Source: Actinomadura_E scrupuli (lineage in GTDB: Bacteria > Actinomycetota > Actinomycetes > Streptosporangiales > Streptosporangiaceae). Taken from it: DNA of 64,000 nt. The notes below the pieces were generated by a model. The model was not told the DNA's origin. It did no database searches and saw only the letters and a list, made by a program, of their open reading frames with translations. Location: positions 1,302,001-1,366,000 of the forward strand of contig NZ_JBPCCU010000001.1 of the NCBI RefSeq assembly GCF_050971785.1. Reading direction: 5' to 3'. Positions 41,066 through 50,400 of the stretch are shown piece by piece. Each line of letters starts with the position of its first letter. Within the stretch, counting starts at the first letter, position 1. Both the position numbers and the translations under genes were made by a program.

Positions 41066-42658
41066 TCAGCTCAGCGCGGTGAGCGTGAGGCTTCCGGCAC
41101 CGCCCTCGGTGGTCTGCTGGAGCCAGCGAGCCGGGTCCGTCGTGGGCACACCGGGCCGGAGGTCGTGGCCCTTGCCGTGGTCGCGGTACGGGTGGATCAC
41201 GACCTTGTCGACGGTGGAGCCGACCGGCTGAGCGGCGCTGGCGCCGCTGTCCGGGCCGCACCACGACTCCTGGCCCAGCTCGACGGCGGCGTTGGGGGCG
41301 GCGCAGGTGCCGCTGCGGAGGTTCTCGACGACGAGTTTGTTGTTACGCACCTCCACCTTCACGTAGGTACGGACGTGCTCCTGGTTCTCGACCGAGTTGG
41401 CCCAGTGGCTCTTGGGGTTCAGCGGGTCGGGGCCGTAGTTCGGGTCCTTGGCCGGGTCCGGAGCGGTGAGGTCGTAGTACTTCGAACCCGAGGCGGAGTT
41501 CGCCGTCACATAGATGACGCCCCCCGGGCCCTGTGCCACCTGGGCGGCACCGGGCTGCTCGTCCTGGTACGCCTTCTTGCCGTTCTTGATCACGTAGCTG
41601 CGGGAGTAGCTGTGGTCGTGACCCTGCAGGACCAGGTCGACGCCGAGACTCGAGAAGGCGGTCGGGAAGTCCTGGCGCCGGAGCTGGTTGTCGCCGTCGT
41701 TCGCGTGCGAGGCCGGCGAGTAGATCGAGTGGTGGTAGACGAGCACCGTGTACTTGGCCTCGCCGCCGTGTGCCTTGACCACGTCGGTGACGTAGCCGAT
41801 GTGCGCCGCGTCGGAGCCGGCGGCGTAGGCGTTGCTGTTGAGGTCGATGAACAGGACGTCCTTGTACATGTACCAGTAGTCACCGCCCGACCGGGTCGCC
41901 GCGCTGCCGTTGTAGAACGGCGCGGAACGGTCGGTGTTCGGGGTCCAGAAGTGCTGTTCGTACGCCTTGCCGCCGACGTCGTGGTTACCGATGGTGGCGG
42001 CCCACGGGTACTGGCGCAGCTTGTCGGGCGCGAGGAACGCGCCCCACTGCGACTCGGTGTTGGCGGACTCGACCTGGTCACCGCCCGAGACCAGCAGCTC
42101 CGCCTTCGGGTTGGCGGCGAGGGAGACGTTCAGGGTGTCCAGCCACCCGGCACCGTCCTTGGCCACGTCGCCGGACGATCCGATCTGCGGGTCGCCGTAG
42201 AACAGGAAGTCGAAGTCGCCCTTGAAGCGCTGGGTCTTGAAGGAGTACGTCGGGGACCAGTCGCCCTCGGTGCCGACGCGGTAGGAGTACTCGGTGTGCT
42301 CCTTCAGGCTGTCGATCGTGGCGTGCCCGTTGTAGCCGCCGTTGACGGTGTTCGCGGCGACCGTGGCCGGGAAGGTGACGGTGTCCTTGGGGAACTGTCC
42401 CTTCTTGATCCGGGAGGTCGGTGCGACCTCGACCACCTGCGGAGTGCCGGCCGAGGAGTACCAGGACACCACGCGCTGCGACTCCTTGGCGCCCACGCCG
42501 AGGACGATGCCGGTGGGCGTCGCGGCGCCGTCGGCGTGGGCCGCGGTCGTCAGGCCGCTGCCGAAGACCGCGGTGACGGCCATGACCGCCGCGCTGGCGC
42601 CCACAGCCACCCGGAGCCGAACAGTTCCGGGTCCCTGGGTCCAGTTGTCGAACTTCAT
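41066..42658 (-). CDS. Secreted purple-acid-phosphatase-like metallophosphoesterase
   Basis: A 530-aa protein with a signal peptide (about residues 14-42). An N-terminal fibronectin-like domain (RVVSWYSSAGTPQVVEVAP, HTEYSYRVGTEGDWSPTYSFKT) precedes a calcineurin-like domain with all metal motifs: GDPQIG, GGDQVES, GNHDVGG, VYHHSIYS and GHDHSYSRS. Such enzymes release phosphate from organic esters outside the cell. GGACGGA precedes ATG 42656-42658. It lies 39 bp from the gap repeat at its 3' end. A GTCCG/CGGAC pair and TTGACA are seen upstream, but no PHO box was recognised. Confidence 0.9.
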   Translation of the reverse strand: MKFDNWTQGPGTVRLRVAVGASAAVMAVTAVFGSGLTTAAHADGAATPTGIVLGVGAKESQRVVSWYSSAGTPQVVEVAPTSRIKKGQFPKDTVTFPATVAANTVNGGYNGHATIDSLKEHTEYSYRVGTEGDWSPTYSFKTQRFKGDFDFLFYGDPQIGSSGDVAKDGAGWLDTLNVSLAANPKAELLVSGGDQVESANTESQWGAFLAPDKLRQYPWAATIGNHDVGGKAYEQHFWTPNTDRSAPFYNGSAATRSGGDYWYMYKDVLFIDLNSNAYAAGSDAAHIGYVTDVVKAHGGEAKYTVLVYHHSIYSPASHANDGDNQLRRQDFPTAFSSLGVDLVLQGHDHSYSRSYVIKNGKKAYQDEQPGAAQVAQGPGGVIYVTANSASGSKYYDLTAPDPAKDPNYGPDPLNPKSHWANSVENQEHVRTYVKVEVRNNKLVVENLRSGTCAAPNAAVELGQESWCGPDSGASAAQPVGSTVDKVVIHPYRDHGKGHDLRPGVPTTDPARWLQQTTEGGAGSLTLTALS

Positions 42659-42775
42659 CAGTTTCCGTCCGTTTGAGGTAATAAGGAGCTTTGTCAACGT
42701 TTCGGACGTTTGTGTCTTCCAGTTGAACTTGGGGAAGGCAGGCCGTTACGCATGTCAGAAGGGGTGGCGTGGGCC

Positions 42776-43987
42776 TCAGATTCCGAGAACTCGCTGCACG
42801 AACCACACCAGTCCCATCACGGACACGGCCGCCGCGATCGTTCCGGTCGTCCACAACCCCGCGGCCGGTCGGCGGTGGCGCAGCAGGGCGAGCAGCGGGA
42901 AGACGGCGATGACGATCGAGAGCTGCACGACCTCGATGCCCACGTTGAAGACGAGCAGCGACCACAGCAGCGTCCACGACCAGGCCTGGTCGATCCCCAG
43001 CGCCGAGGCGAAGCCGAGTCCGTGCACGAGGCCGAAGCAGAAGACCACCGCGAGCCGTGTCCAGCCCGCACGGTCCAGGCTGAGGTGACCCCCACCGGCC
43101 GCCTCGAGATCCGTGGCATGTGATCGGCGGCGCCAGATCCGCCACAGGTGCCAGCCCGCGACGACCGCGATCGAGAGGGCGATGACGGGCTCGACGAACG
43201 ACGCGGGCACCTGTACGAGGCCGAGGGCGGCGAGGACGAAGGTCACCGAGTGGGCGAGGGTGAAGGTGGTCGCCGCCAGCAGGATCTCGCGCAGGCGGCG
43301 TGACCCCGCGATGAGCGCCAGCAGGAACAGGATGTGGTCGATCCCGGTGAGCAGGTGCTCGGCTCCGAGCCGGAAGAACTCCCAGAACCGCTCGGTCCAG
43401 GCCTGTTTCGTGGAGAACGACCGATGGTGAGCGTCCAGGGCGGCGCTCCCGGACGTCAGATCGAGGTGGTAGGTGACGATCGTCTTGACGTCGCGCACGT
43501 AGCCCTCGGAGTCCGGGAACAGCCCGCCGCGCACCTCGTGCGCTCCGGCCGGCTCCGGGCACCGGTAGTCGAGAACCAGCCGCGCGTACGGGACGCCCTC
43601 GCGTCGCTCGATCGTGAAGCCGCCGTCCCGGACCGGGGTGCACGCCTCGCCCCCCGCCGTGATGCCGAAGCGCCGGGTCACGTACGCGACGACCGAGGCG
43701 GCGTGCGCTTCCAGCGCGGCGGCCTGCCTCGCCGTGTCGCCGGCCTCGAACGCCGCGTTGCCCGTCCGGAAGAGCGGGTCGTCCTTCTGGTAGTCGGCGG
43801 CGGAGACGACGAGCAGGTCGTACTCCAGCCCGAGCTCGGCACGGACGTGCCCTTTCCCGGGCGAGGTGAGGTGGACGTACACGGTCGAGCTGAACCCGTG
43901 GGCGAGAGCGGGTGCGGCACTGAGCAGGACGGCCACGGCTACGGCGGCGATGACGGCACAGGCACGACGCCGAGCGGCGTGGGACAT
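42776..43987 (-). CDS. HupE/UreJ-like membrane protein
   Basis: A 403-aa protein with a signal peptide (VIAAVAVAVLLSAAPALAHG), a roughly 190-residue extracytoplasmic beta-rich domain, then about six helices with the HupE/UreJ_2 motif FRLGAEHLLTGIDHILFLLAL and FGLVHGLGFASALG. The conserved histidines suggest metal (nickel, cobalt or copper) handling. GAGGAG precedes ATG 43985-43987. No urease or hydrogenase genes are near. It is followed at 118 bp by the phosphatase gene. Metal transport is inference. Confidence 0.82.
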   Translation of the reverse strand: MSHAARRRACAVIAAVAVAVLLSAAPALAHGFSSTVYVHLTSPGKGHVRAELGLEYDLLVVSAADYQKDDPLFRTGNAAFEAGDTARQAAALEAHAASVVAYVTRRFGITAGGEACTPVRDGGFTIERREGVPYARLVLDYRCPEPAGAHEVRGGLFPDSEGYVRDVKTIVTYHLDLTSGSAALDAHHRSFSTKQAWTERFWEFFRLGAEHLLTGIDHILFLLALIAGSRRLREILLAATTFTLAHSVTFVLAALGLVQVPASFVEPVIALSIAVVAGWHLWRIWRRRSHATDLEAAGGGHLSLDRAGWTRLAVVFCFGLVHGLGFASALGIDQAWSWTLLWSLLVFNVGIEVVQLSIVIAVFPLLALLRHRRPAAGLWTTGTIAAAVSVMGLVWFVQRVLGI

Positions 43988-44163
43988 GCGACTCCTCTAC
44001 GGTTGGCCAACGCAATCTGCTCGGCTCAGATGAACGAGCGGCAGCCCGCACGCGAACCGTCGGCCAACCAGGCATAACGGACATAACCCCTCGTATCGGG
44101 GGTGGCGTGCGATGGGATAGGAAGTAGGCGCACTTCCCCTCACCCCGTCGGAGGACGATCTCC

Positions 44164-44838
44164 TTGCGCTCTCGCCTTCTGCCCGCCGGCACGCTGGCCG
44201 CGGCGGTCGCGACCGCCGTACTGGTCGGCGGATGCGGCGCCGGCGACGACTGGTCCCGGCCGCACGCGAAGCCGACCGCCGTCGGCACCCTCGGCCCGGG
44301 GTACGTCGACCGGACCGCACCGCCCGTCCCAGAGGCGACGATCACACCGCGACCCGGCTCCTGGGACGGGGTCCGGCCGCCCAAGGGCTACCGCGTCGTG
44401 CTGCTCACCACCGGCAAGGACCCCCAGACCAGGACGCTGGCGAACGCCGTCGCGGAGTGGGCCGAGCAGGAGCACGTCAGCCTCAAGACCGTCACGGCCA
44501 CGCGGCCGGACCGGTACATCGCGAGCATCAGCAGGGCGATCGACCTGGCGCCCGACCTCATCATCAGCGCCGGCAACGACCTCGTCGACCCCCTGGCCAT
44601 GGTCACTCCCAACCACCTCGGCCAGCAGTTCCTCGTGATCGGCGCCGAGCTGGCCGAGCCCACGGCGAACGCCACCGCCGCCGACTGGACCGGTGCGTCG
44701 TTCCGCGGCGAGGGGCTCGGCATGTCCTCGACGTACGATCCCGCCACCTTCACCCCCGAGCGCGCCGGTCGCGCCGTCCGGGCCGGTGCCGCAGCCGTGC
44801 TCAGCGGCCTGACCGGCATCGTGATCTGGCTCGACTAG
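44164..44838 (+). CDS. Lipoprotein with BMP/PnrA-like fold
   Basis: A 224-aa lipoprotein: signal helix and lipobox LVGGCG (Cys24), a Pro/Thr linker, then an alpha/beta domain (YRVVLLTTGKDPQTRTLANAVAEWAEQ, PDLIISAGNDLVDPLAMV, QQFLVIGAELAEPTAN) that looks like half of a periplasmic-binding BMP/Med-type protein. It uses a TTG start at 44164 after GGAGGA. It is divergent from the HupE-like gene across 176 bp. No ABC transporter accompanies it, so a regulatory or binding role is possible. Confidence 0.75.
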   Translation: MRSRLLPAGTLAAAVATAVLVGGCGAGDDWSRPHAKPTAVGTLGPGYVDRTAPPVPEATITPRPGSWDGVRPPKGYRVVLLTTGKDPQTRTLANAVAEWAEQEHVSLKTVTATRPDRYIASISRAIDLAPDLIISAGNDLVDPLAMVTPNHLGQQFLVIGAELAEPTANATAADWTGASFRGEGLGMSSTYDPATFTPERAGRAVRAGAAAVLSGLTGIVIWLD

Positions 44839-44962
44839 CCTCCTGAGTCCGGGTCGGTTCACATCCCCGGCAGGCGTGGAACTCGGCCCAGCAGGCGAAG
44901 CCTCAGCTCAGAGGCGATGAAAGCGACGAAGTGGCAAGACCGGCCGCAGGAAGGGGAAGAAG

Positions 44963-45622
44963 TTGTCGGAGCGACCAGAAACCCTCGCTGACGATCCGTT
45001 CGGTGATCGGCGGCCGACCGGTCACGAACGGCGGACGGGACTGCCCTGGGACGCGTCGTACCACGACGGCCCCGCGCCTTGGGATCTCGGCCGGCCGCAG
45101 CCGGCGATAGTGCGTCTGGCATCCGCGGGCGGATTCGCCGGACAGGTGCTCGACGCGGGCTGTGGGACCGGCGAGAACGCTCTTCACGTCGCCTCGCTGG
45201 GATTCTCGGTGCTGGGCGTTGACGTGGCTGAGACGGCACTGGCGATCGCCCGGCAGAAGGCCGGCGACCGTGGCATCGAGGTCGAGTTCGCCACGGCCGA
45301 CGCGTTTCGGCTGGAGCGGTTGGGGCGCAGGTTCGAAACGGTGCTGGACTGCGGCCTTTTCCACGCCTTCGACGGCGACGAGCGACCAGGATATGTGGCG
45401 AGTCTGGCGTCGGTGACCGAGCACGATGCGACCCTGTACGTGTTGTGCTTCAGCGACGACGGTCCCGATACCGGCCCGCACCCCGTCAGCCGGGAAGAAC
45501 TGAGAGCGGCGTTCAGTCCGGGCAATGGGTGGAATGTCGCCGCCATCGAACCGGACCGGGTCGAGACGAGATACCACGACGACGGCGCACCGGCCTGGTT
45601 CGCGACGATCAAACGGATCTAG
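44963..45622 (+). CDS. SAM-dependent methyltransferase (thiopurine-methyltransferase-like)
   Basis: A 219-aa protein. The start is PWDASYHDGPAPWDLGRPQPAIVRL, then motif I VLDAGCGTGENALHVASLG, acidic loop GVDVAETALAIARQKA, and TADAFRLERLGRRFETVLDCGLFHAFDGDER. This is the class I methyltransferase layout of TPMT/TehB-like proteins, which often detoxify thiols or tellurite. It uses TTG 44963 after AAGGGGAAG. It probably stands alone between a lipoprotein gene and a convergent secreted-protein gene. The substrate is not known. Confidence 0.85.
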   Translation: MSERPETLADDPFGDRRPTGHERRTGLPWDASYHDGPAPWDLGRPQPAIVRLASAGGFAGQVLDAGCGTGENALHVASLGFSVLGVDVAETALAIARQKAGDRGIEVEFATADAFRLERLGRRFETVLDCGLFHAFDGDERPGYVASLASVTEHDATLYVLCFSDDGPDTGPHPVSREELRAAFSPGNGWNVAAIEPDRVETRYHDDGAPAWFATIKRI

Positions 45623-45654
45623 AGCCTGCGGATGATCACAGGGCACGCGCGGGC

Positions 45655-46152
45655 TCAGCCGAGATTCACCCGGGTCAGGGTGTTGACGCGGGTGGCCACG
45701 ATGGACACGTTGAACACCGACATGCTGTAGGTGGTGGTGTAGCCGAAGCACGCCCACGTGACCGTCCCCGTGGTCGTCACGATACCCGCGGTGGTCGTCG
45801 ACATGTTCGCGAACTGGGGCTTGGGGCCGATCGTGGTTCTACCCGCCGGGGTTTCACGGCTGACGTTGTCTCCGGTGACGTACAGGGCGCAGGCGACCGA
45901 CTCGGTAGAGGCGTTGTTGTTCTGGGCCGTGGCCGACGCCACGACCGTCCAGCGGCCGGCCGGAAGGGCGAATTGGTAGCTGGCCGCGTTACCGTACCTT
46001 GCCGTCCTCCAGGCGAACGTATCAGCGACGATCACATCGGGAGGCGCCGCGGTCGCCGGGATCGCAGACAGGCCGAGGCCGGCGAGCGCGGCCACCGCCA
46101 CGACCAGGACGGCGTAACGTCCGCGCACCTTCGTCAGGATCGAACCGGACAT
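45655..46152 (-). CDS. Small secreted protein of unknown function under a SARP-type promoter
   Basis: A 165-aa protein with a clear Sec signal (YAVLVVAVAALAGLGLSAIPATAA), followed by a beta-rich, Thr/Asn/Ser-rich mature domain of about 125 residues with two cysteines (VACALY, WACFGY) that could form a disulfide. I recognise no family. AGGAG precedes ATG 46150-46152. Its upstream region carries three GGAAGG repeats at 11-bp spacing ending 9 bp before TAGCTT, matching the promoter of the OsmC gene, so it probably belongs to the same SARP regulon. Confidence 0.75.
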   Translation of the reverse strand: MSGSILTKVRGRYAVLVVAVAALAGLGLSAIPATAAPPDVIVADTFAWRTARYGNAASYQFALPAGRWTVVASATAQNNNASTESVACALYVTGDNVSRETPAGRTTIGPKPQFANMSTTTAGIVTTTGTVTWACFGYTTTYSMSVFNVSIVATRVNTLTRVNLG

Positions 46153-46295
46153 GGGGCATCACTCCTGAGGTTCCGGGAAGTCGGCACCATTGCGCGACGG
46201 ACGGCGGAGCGTGGTCGCCATGGTGGTTCCCTCCTGTCGCCCGCCCGGGCCGCGGCGGCGCCGCGGACTGTACGGCCGTGCGTGACGACGTGGGA

Positions 46296-46338
46296 AAGCT
46301 AGGAAAAGGACCTTCCCTCGGCCTTCCTCGAGCCTTCC
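46296..46338 (-). promoter_or_regulatory. SARP-type promoter for the secreted protein: three GGAAGG repeats, 11-bp period
   Basis: CCTTCC occurs on the plus strand at 46311, 46322 and 46333, exactly 11 bp apart; on the minus strand these are direct GGAAGG repeats. Nine bases after the last repeat lies TAGCTT (46301-46296), a -10-like box, and there is no -35. SARP proteins bind direct repeats of one helical turn placed about 8 bp before the -10. Confidence 0.8.
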
Positions 46339-46345
46339 GGCACGG

Positions 46346-46377
46346 GGAAGGGCTGCGGAAGGCGCGGTTCGTACCTT
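46346..46377 (+). promoter_or_regulatory. SARP-type promoter toward the OsmC remnant/propeller gene: two GGAAGG repeats
   Basis: GGAAGG at 46346-46351 and 46357-46362 (11 bp apart) is followed after 9 bp by TACCTT at 46372-46377. It is back-to-back with the minus-strand SARP promoter. The stretch from here to 46460 is a diverged copy of the OsmC upstream region. Confidence 0.75.
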
Positions 46378-46449
46378 CTGCCGACCGGATCGGAACGTCG
46401 CCGGATCGTGGCTCAGGCCGCAGGCGGCGCGGAGGAAGGGACCATCCTC

Positions 46450-46515
46450 ATGACCACTCCCACGCTGTTCGCGGCCATGGACGCGGTCAGGGCGTCCACC
46501 GGCGGCGAGTCATGA
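46450..46515 (+). pseudogene. Truncated duplicate of the OsmC N-terminus (21 codons)
   Basis: The frame from ATG 46450 reads MTTPTLFAAMDAVRASTGGES, then TGA. It matches the start of the OsmC protein at 51785-52393 (TPTLFATIDAVRATPS). The upstream DNA matches too: both have CAGGCCGCAGGCGGC, then GGGACCATCCTCATGACCA. The copies are in opposite orientation. Its stop overlaps the ATG of the next gene (ATGA), so it may now serve as a translated leader for the propeller-like protein. Confidence 0.8.
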
Positions 46516-47399
46516 ACGTCGGGCGACCGCTTCGAGCCGAGCATGACCGCGCCGTCCGGGGCGCGGCGGTGCGGCGTTCGAGCGAAGGCTTCGCGGGTAC
46601 CGCCCTCCCCGATGCCGGAGACGCCTTCCTGCTGTTCGCCGTGTCCGCTCCGTACGCGGTGGGCGCGACCGCCTCGGGCCCGCTCATCTGCCGCTGGACC
46701 GGGGAGGAGTGGCTCGCCGAGCGGCTTCCCGCCCTTCCCATGGGGGTCATCAAGGGGGCGAGCCTGATCGGCGTTCACTCCGGCGGTGACACGGCGGTGG
46801 CCGCCGGGGGTTGCTTCGATGCCGTCGCGGGCGGGGAACTGCCTCTCCTGCTGCGCCGCACCCCTGGTGGGTGGGTGGATGATCTGCCGCCTGAGCTGGG
46901 GTTCGCCTACGTGCTGACGGACGTCACGGAGGGCTGGGCGGTGGGTCACGGATTCCCCGGCACGGTCCTTCTCCGTCGCGACGGGACCTCCTGGACGCCG
47001 GTGGCCGTCCCCGGGCGCCCCGCACGGCTCCTTGCCGTCGCCGTACACGAGGGTGAGGTCTGGGCGGCGGGCGCACGGGACCGCGACGGCCTGTTCCTGC
47101 GCTTCGACGGCCGCGCCTGGAAGGAGTTCCGCTCCGGCACCAGGGCCGTCACCTCCCTCGCGGCGGTCGGCGGCGAGCTGTGGGCCGCGGCAGGACGTAC
47201 GGTCCTGTGCTGGACGGGCCGCCGCTGGACCTCCCTGGAGGCCCCCTTCCCGGTCAACGCCCTCACCGGCGTCGGAGGCGTTCTCAACGCGGCGGGCTCC
47301 GGGCGGGTGGCCCGGTACGACGGCCGCGACTGGAGCGTCCGGGAGCTCCCCGGCACCTGGCTGGGCGCGGACGAAGGCTGGCTCGTCGGCTCTCGGTGA
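46512..47399 (+). CDS. Beta-propeller-like protein of unknown function
   Basis: A 295-aa protein with repeats of about 40-45 residues, each holding a W-x(3-5)-hydrophobic strand and GG-L or GGVLNAAGSG turns (ICRWTGEEWLAERLP, LLRRDGTSWTPVAVP, FLRFDGRAWKEFRSG, VLCWTGRRWTSLEAP, VARYDGRDWSVRELPG). The period and Trp pattern suggest a five- to six-bladed propeller. There is no signal peptide or catalytic motif. ATG 46512 overlaps the stop of the 21-codon OsmC remnant. It is convergent with the SARP gene and expressed from a SARP-type promoter (inference). Confidence 0.72.
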   Translation: MNVGRPLRAEHDRAVRGAAVRRSSEGFAGTALPDAGDAFLLFAVSAPYAVGATASGPLICRWTGEEWLAERLPALPMGVIKGASLIGVHSGGDTAVAAGGCFDAVAGGELPLLLRRTPGGWVDDLPPELGFAYVLTDVTEGWAVGHGFPGTVLLRRDGTSWTPVAVPGRPARLLAVAVHEGEVWAAGARDRDGLFLRFDGRAWKEFRSGTRAVTSLAAVGGELWAAAGRTVLCWTGRRWTSLEAPFPVNALTGVGGVLNAAGSGRVARYDGRDWSVRELPGTWLGADEGWLVGSR

Positions 47400-47409
47400 C
47401 CCAGGGCGG

Positions 47410-50400
47410 TCAGCGTGCGGCCGCCCTGCAGCGGGCGGCGTCCAGCGGTTGCGCGGAGTCTTCGAAGAGGTCGGCCGCCTGGGCGAAGAGGCGGGCCGCT
47501 TCGGACGGGTCGCCTTCGGCCCGGGCCAGGTGGGCCCGGGCCTCCAGGGTCGCGGCCTGCCAGGCGGTGCCGTCCCACATCTGGGCGGAGCGCTCGGCCA
47601 GGGAGAGATGGCGGCGGGCTTCGGGGAGATCGCCCGCGTTCACGCAGGCGATGGTGGCGGGTACCTGGAACATGATGGTGCAGAAGTAGCAGAAGTCGAT
47701 CTGGGCCAGGGCGGCTTCCGCGGAGTCGACGACGGCGTGCGCCGTTTCTGGATCTTCGGCCGCCATGATCATCGTTCCGTACAGCCGCTGGAGGAGGTGC
47801 ATGCCCAGGACCGACCAGCGTGCCAGCGGGAGGGCACGGCGGAGCAGGCGGTCGGCGGCGGCGCGGTCGCCGCGGGCCAGGTGCACTTCGGCCAGGCGTT
47901 GGAGGCAGTGGGCTTCTCCCGCCGTGGCGGCGATCTCGCGGTGCAGGCTGATCGCGTCGGACAGTTCGCGCTCGGCCAGGTCGAGGTCGCCCTTGAGGAG
48001 GGCCGCCGAGCCGATGAGCGCTCCGGCGAAGGCCACGGCCCGCAGCGCGCCGGCACGCTCCGCGGCGGTGCGCAGCGCGCCCGCCATGGCGATCACTTCT
48101 TCGTAGGGGGTCTGGCCGTAGAGGAGGTATTCGGCGACGCACAGATGCGAGTCGAACACCATGGTCGCGAGGCCGAGGTCCTCGCGGGTGCGGAGCAGTT
48201 CGCGGCGGAGCAGCTGGCTCCACTCGCCACGGGTGTGGGTGAGCAGGCCCTTCAACGCGATCAGGTCGAGGTGGGCGCGGGTGATGTCGCCGGGCGCGAG
48301 CCGGTCGGCGGCGGTCGCCGCGGCCCAGGCGCCGTCCAGGTCCCCTTGGAAGTAGGCGAGCGTGCCGCGGGCGATGAGGATGATCGGATCGGCCGGTCCT
48401 CCGTCGGGCTCCAGCCCCTTCAGAGCCGACAGGCCGAGCTCGACGTCGCCGGAGTAGACCGCCAGCCGTGCGAGTTTGGCGCGCAGCGGCCGTGCCTCGA
48501 CGGGGCCGGCCTCGCCGATCGCCCGCCGGTAGGCGGTGATCGCGGACGGGTCGCCGACGGCCGCGAGCAGGTCGGCGTGCAGTCCCAGCGCGCGCAGGCG
48601 GTCGGGGCCTTCGGCGACCGATCTGATGGAGTCCACCAGTGTCAGGGCGTCGCGGTAGGCGCCGACGGCGGCCTCGGTCTCGGCGGCCCGGAGCACGTAG
48701 GGGACGGCGGTGCCCGGCTCGCCCGCCGCCAGCAGGTGGTGACCGATCCGGGCGGGCGAGGCGCCCAGCGCGATGAGCCGCTGTGCGCAGGCTCGGTGCA
48801 GCGCGCGTGCCCGGTGCGGTGCGATCTCGGCGAGGAGGGCGTCACGGATCAGGGGGTGCCGGAACCGGTAGCCACCGAGGGTGCGTTCGATGATCAGGGA
48901 GGCCAGCGCGGAGTCGAGGCAGTCGAAGGCCTCGTCCTCCGGCAGTCCCGAGAGCATGAGGAACTCGTCGGTGTCGAAGACCGTGCCGATGGTGGCGACG
49001 TGCTCGAGGACCCCGCGCTCGCGAGGGGTGAGGACGGCGAGTGCGGCGTCGCCCGGCCGCCGCCCCTCCACCTCGGGACGTCCGGCCGTCCGGGCCAGCT
49101 CCACCACCGCGAACGGCATTCCGCCCGACAGCTCCCAGATCCGGTCCAGGGCGTCGGAGGCCAACCCGGGGTGGCAGGTGGCCGCCAGCGCGGCCGTCTC
49201 GTCCTGGCTGAGCGGAGTCAGGCCCAGCTCGACCGCGGCGGCCCGTCCTATCAGGCTGGTCCGGAACTCCTCGAGGGCGTCGGTGACGGGCTGGCGCCGG
49301 TAGGCGAGCACGAGGACCATGCGCTCGGTGAGACAGCTGCGTGCCAGGTAGTGCAGCAGGCGCAGGCTGGCCTCGTCTGCCTCATGCAGACCGTCGACCG
49401 TCAGCAGGACGCCGGGGCCCGCCGCGGCCAGCCGGGTCAGTTCCGCGACGGCGACGAACAACCGCTGGTGGGCGCCGTCACCGCTCCAGCCGAGCGGCAG
49501 CCCCGACAGGGCCCGGTCGATCTCCTCCCGGCAACGGTCGTCGAGACCGTCCAGCAGCGTGGGGTGGCGGCGGCACAGGTCGGCCACCGCCTCCAGCACC
49601 GGCGCGTACGGCCAGGCGCCCTCGATCTGGGACGCCACCCCTGTCCCCGTCCGCCAGCCCCGGGACGCCGCGAAGCCGCGCGCCCAGTCCAGGAAGCGGG
49701 ACTTGCCCATGCCCGCCGCGCCCCAGACGAGCACCGTACGTCCCCGGCCGCCGGCCGCCTCCTCGACGGCCCGCTCGAGCGCGGCGGTCTGCGCGTCGCG
49801 GCCGACGAGCGGTGCCGGGCGGGCGCCGCCCGGCCGGCTGTCGAGGAGCGAGTCCCGCAGCCGGACTGCCTCCTCGCTGGGCCCCACGCCCAGCTCCTTG
49901 TTCAGTGCACGGTCCATGCGCTCGAACTGGCGCAGGGCCGCCCGCCGGTTGCCGCTCGCGGCCAGTTCGCGCATCAGCTCCAGGTGGGCCTCGGCGTCGG
50001 TCGGGTCGGCCTCGACGAGGTCGGCCCAGCGACCGGCCTGGTGGAGCATCTGCACGTAGCGGAGCTGAAGTCGTTCGCGTGCCTCGCCAGCCCACGGCTC
50101 GTAGTCGTCTCCCGGCAGCAACGGGCCGGTGTAGACGTCGGCCGCCTTGGCCGCGGTCACCGCGTCCCCGGTTTCGAGCGCTTCGGCGAGGAGCGCCTGG
50201 AACCTCAGGACGTCGATGTCGACCGGCCTGTCCGGGAAGAGCACGACGAACTCGTTGCCCAGCACCACGCTGTCCGGCCCGAGGTGACGCCGGGCGAAGT
50301 GGGCGGCCTTGTGCAGGCGAGGCCCGGCCTCGGTGACGGGCAGTTCCGGCCACAGCGCGCTCATCAGACGTTCGCGGTGCATCCGCCGCCGGGGCTCCAT

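Noticed and set aside
40980..41082. Frames running through the Ns and G run
   Set aside because: They are artefacts of the gap; the flanking genes start and stop outside it.
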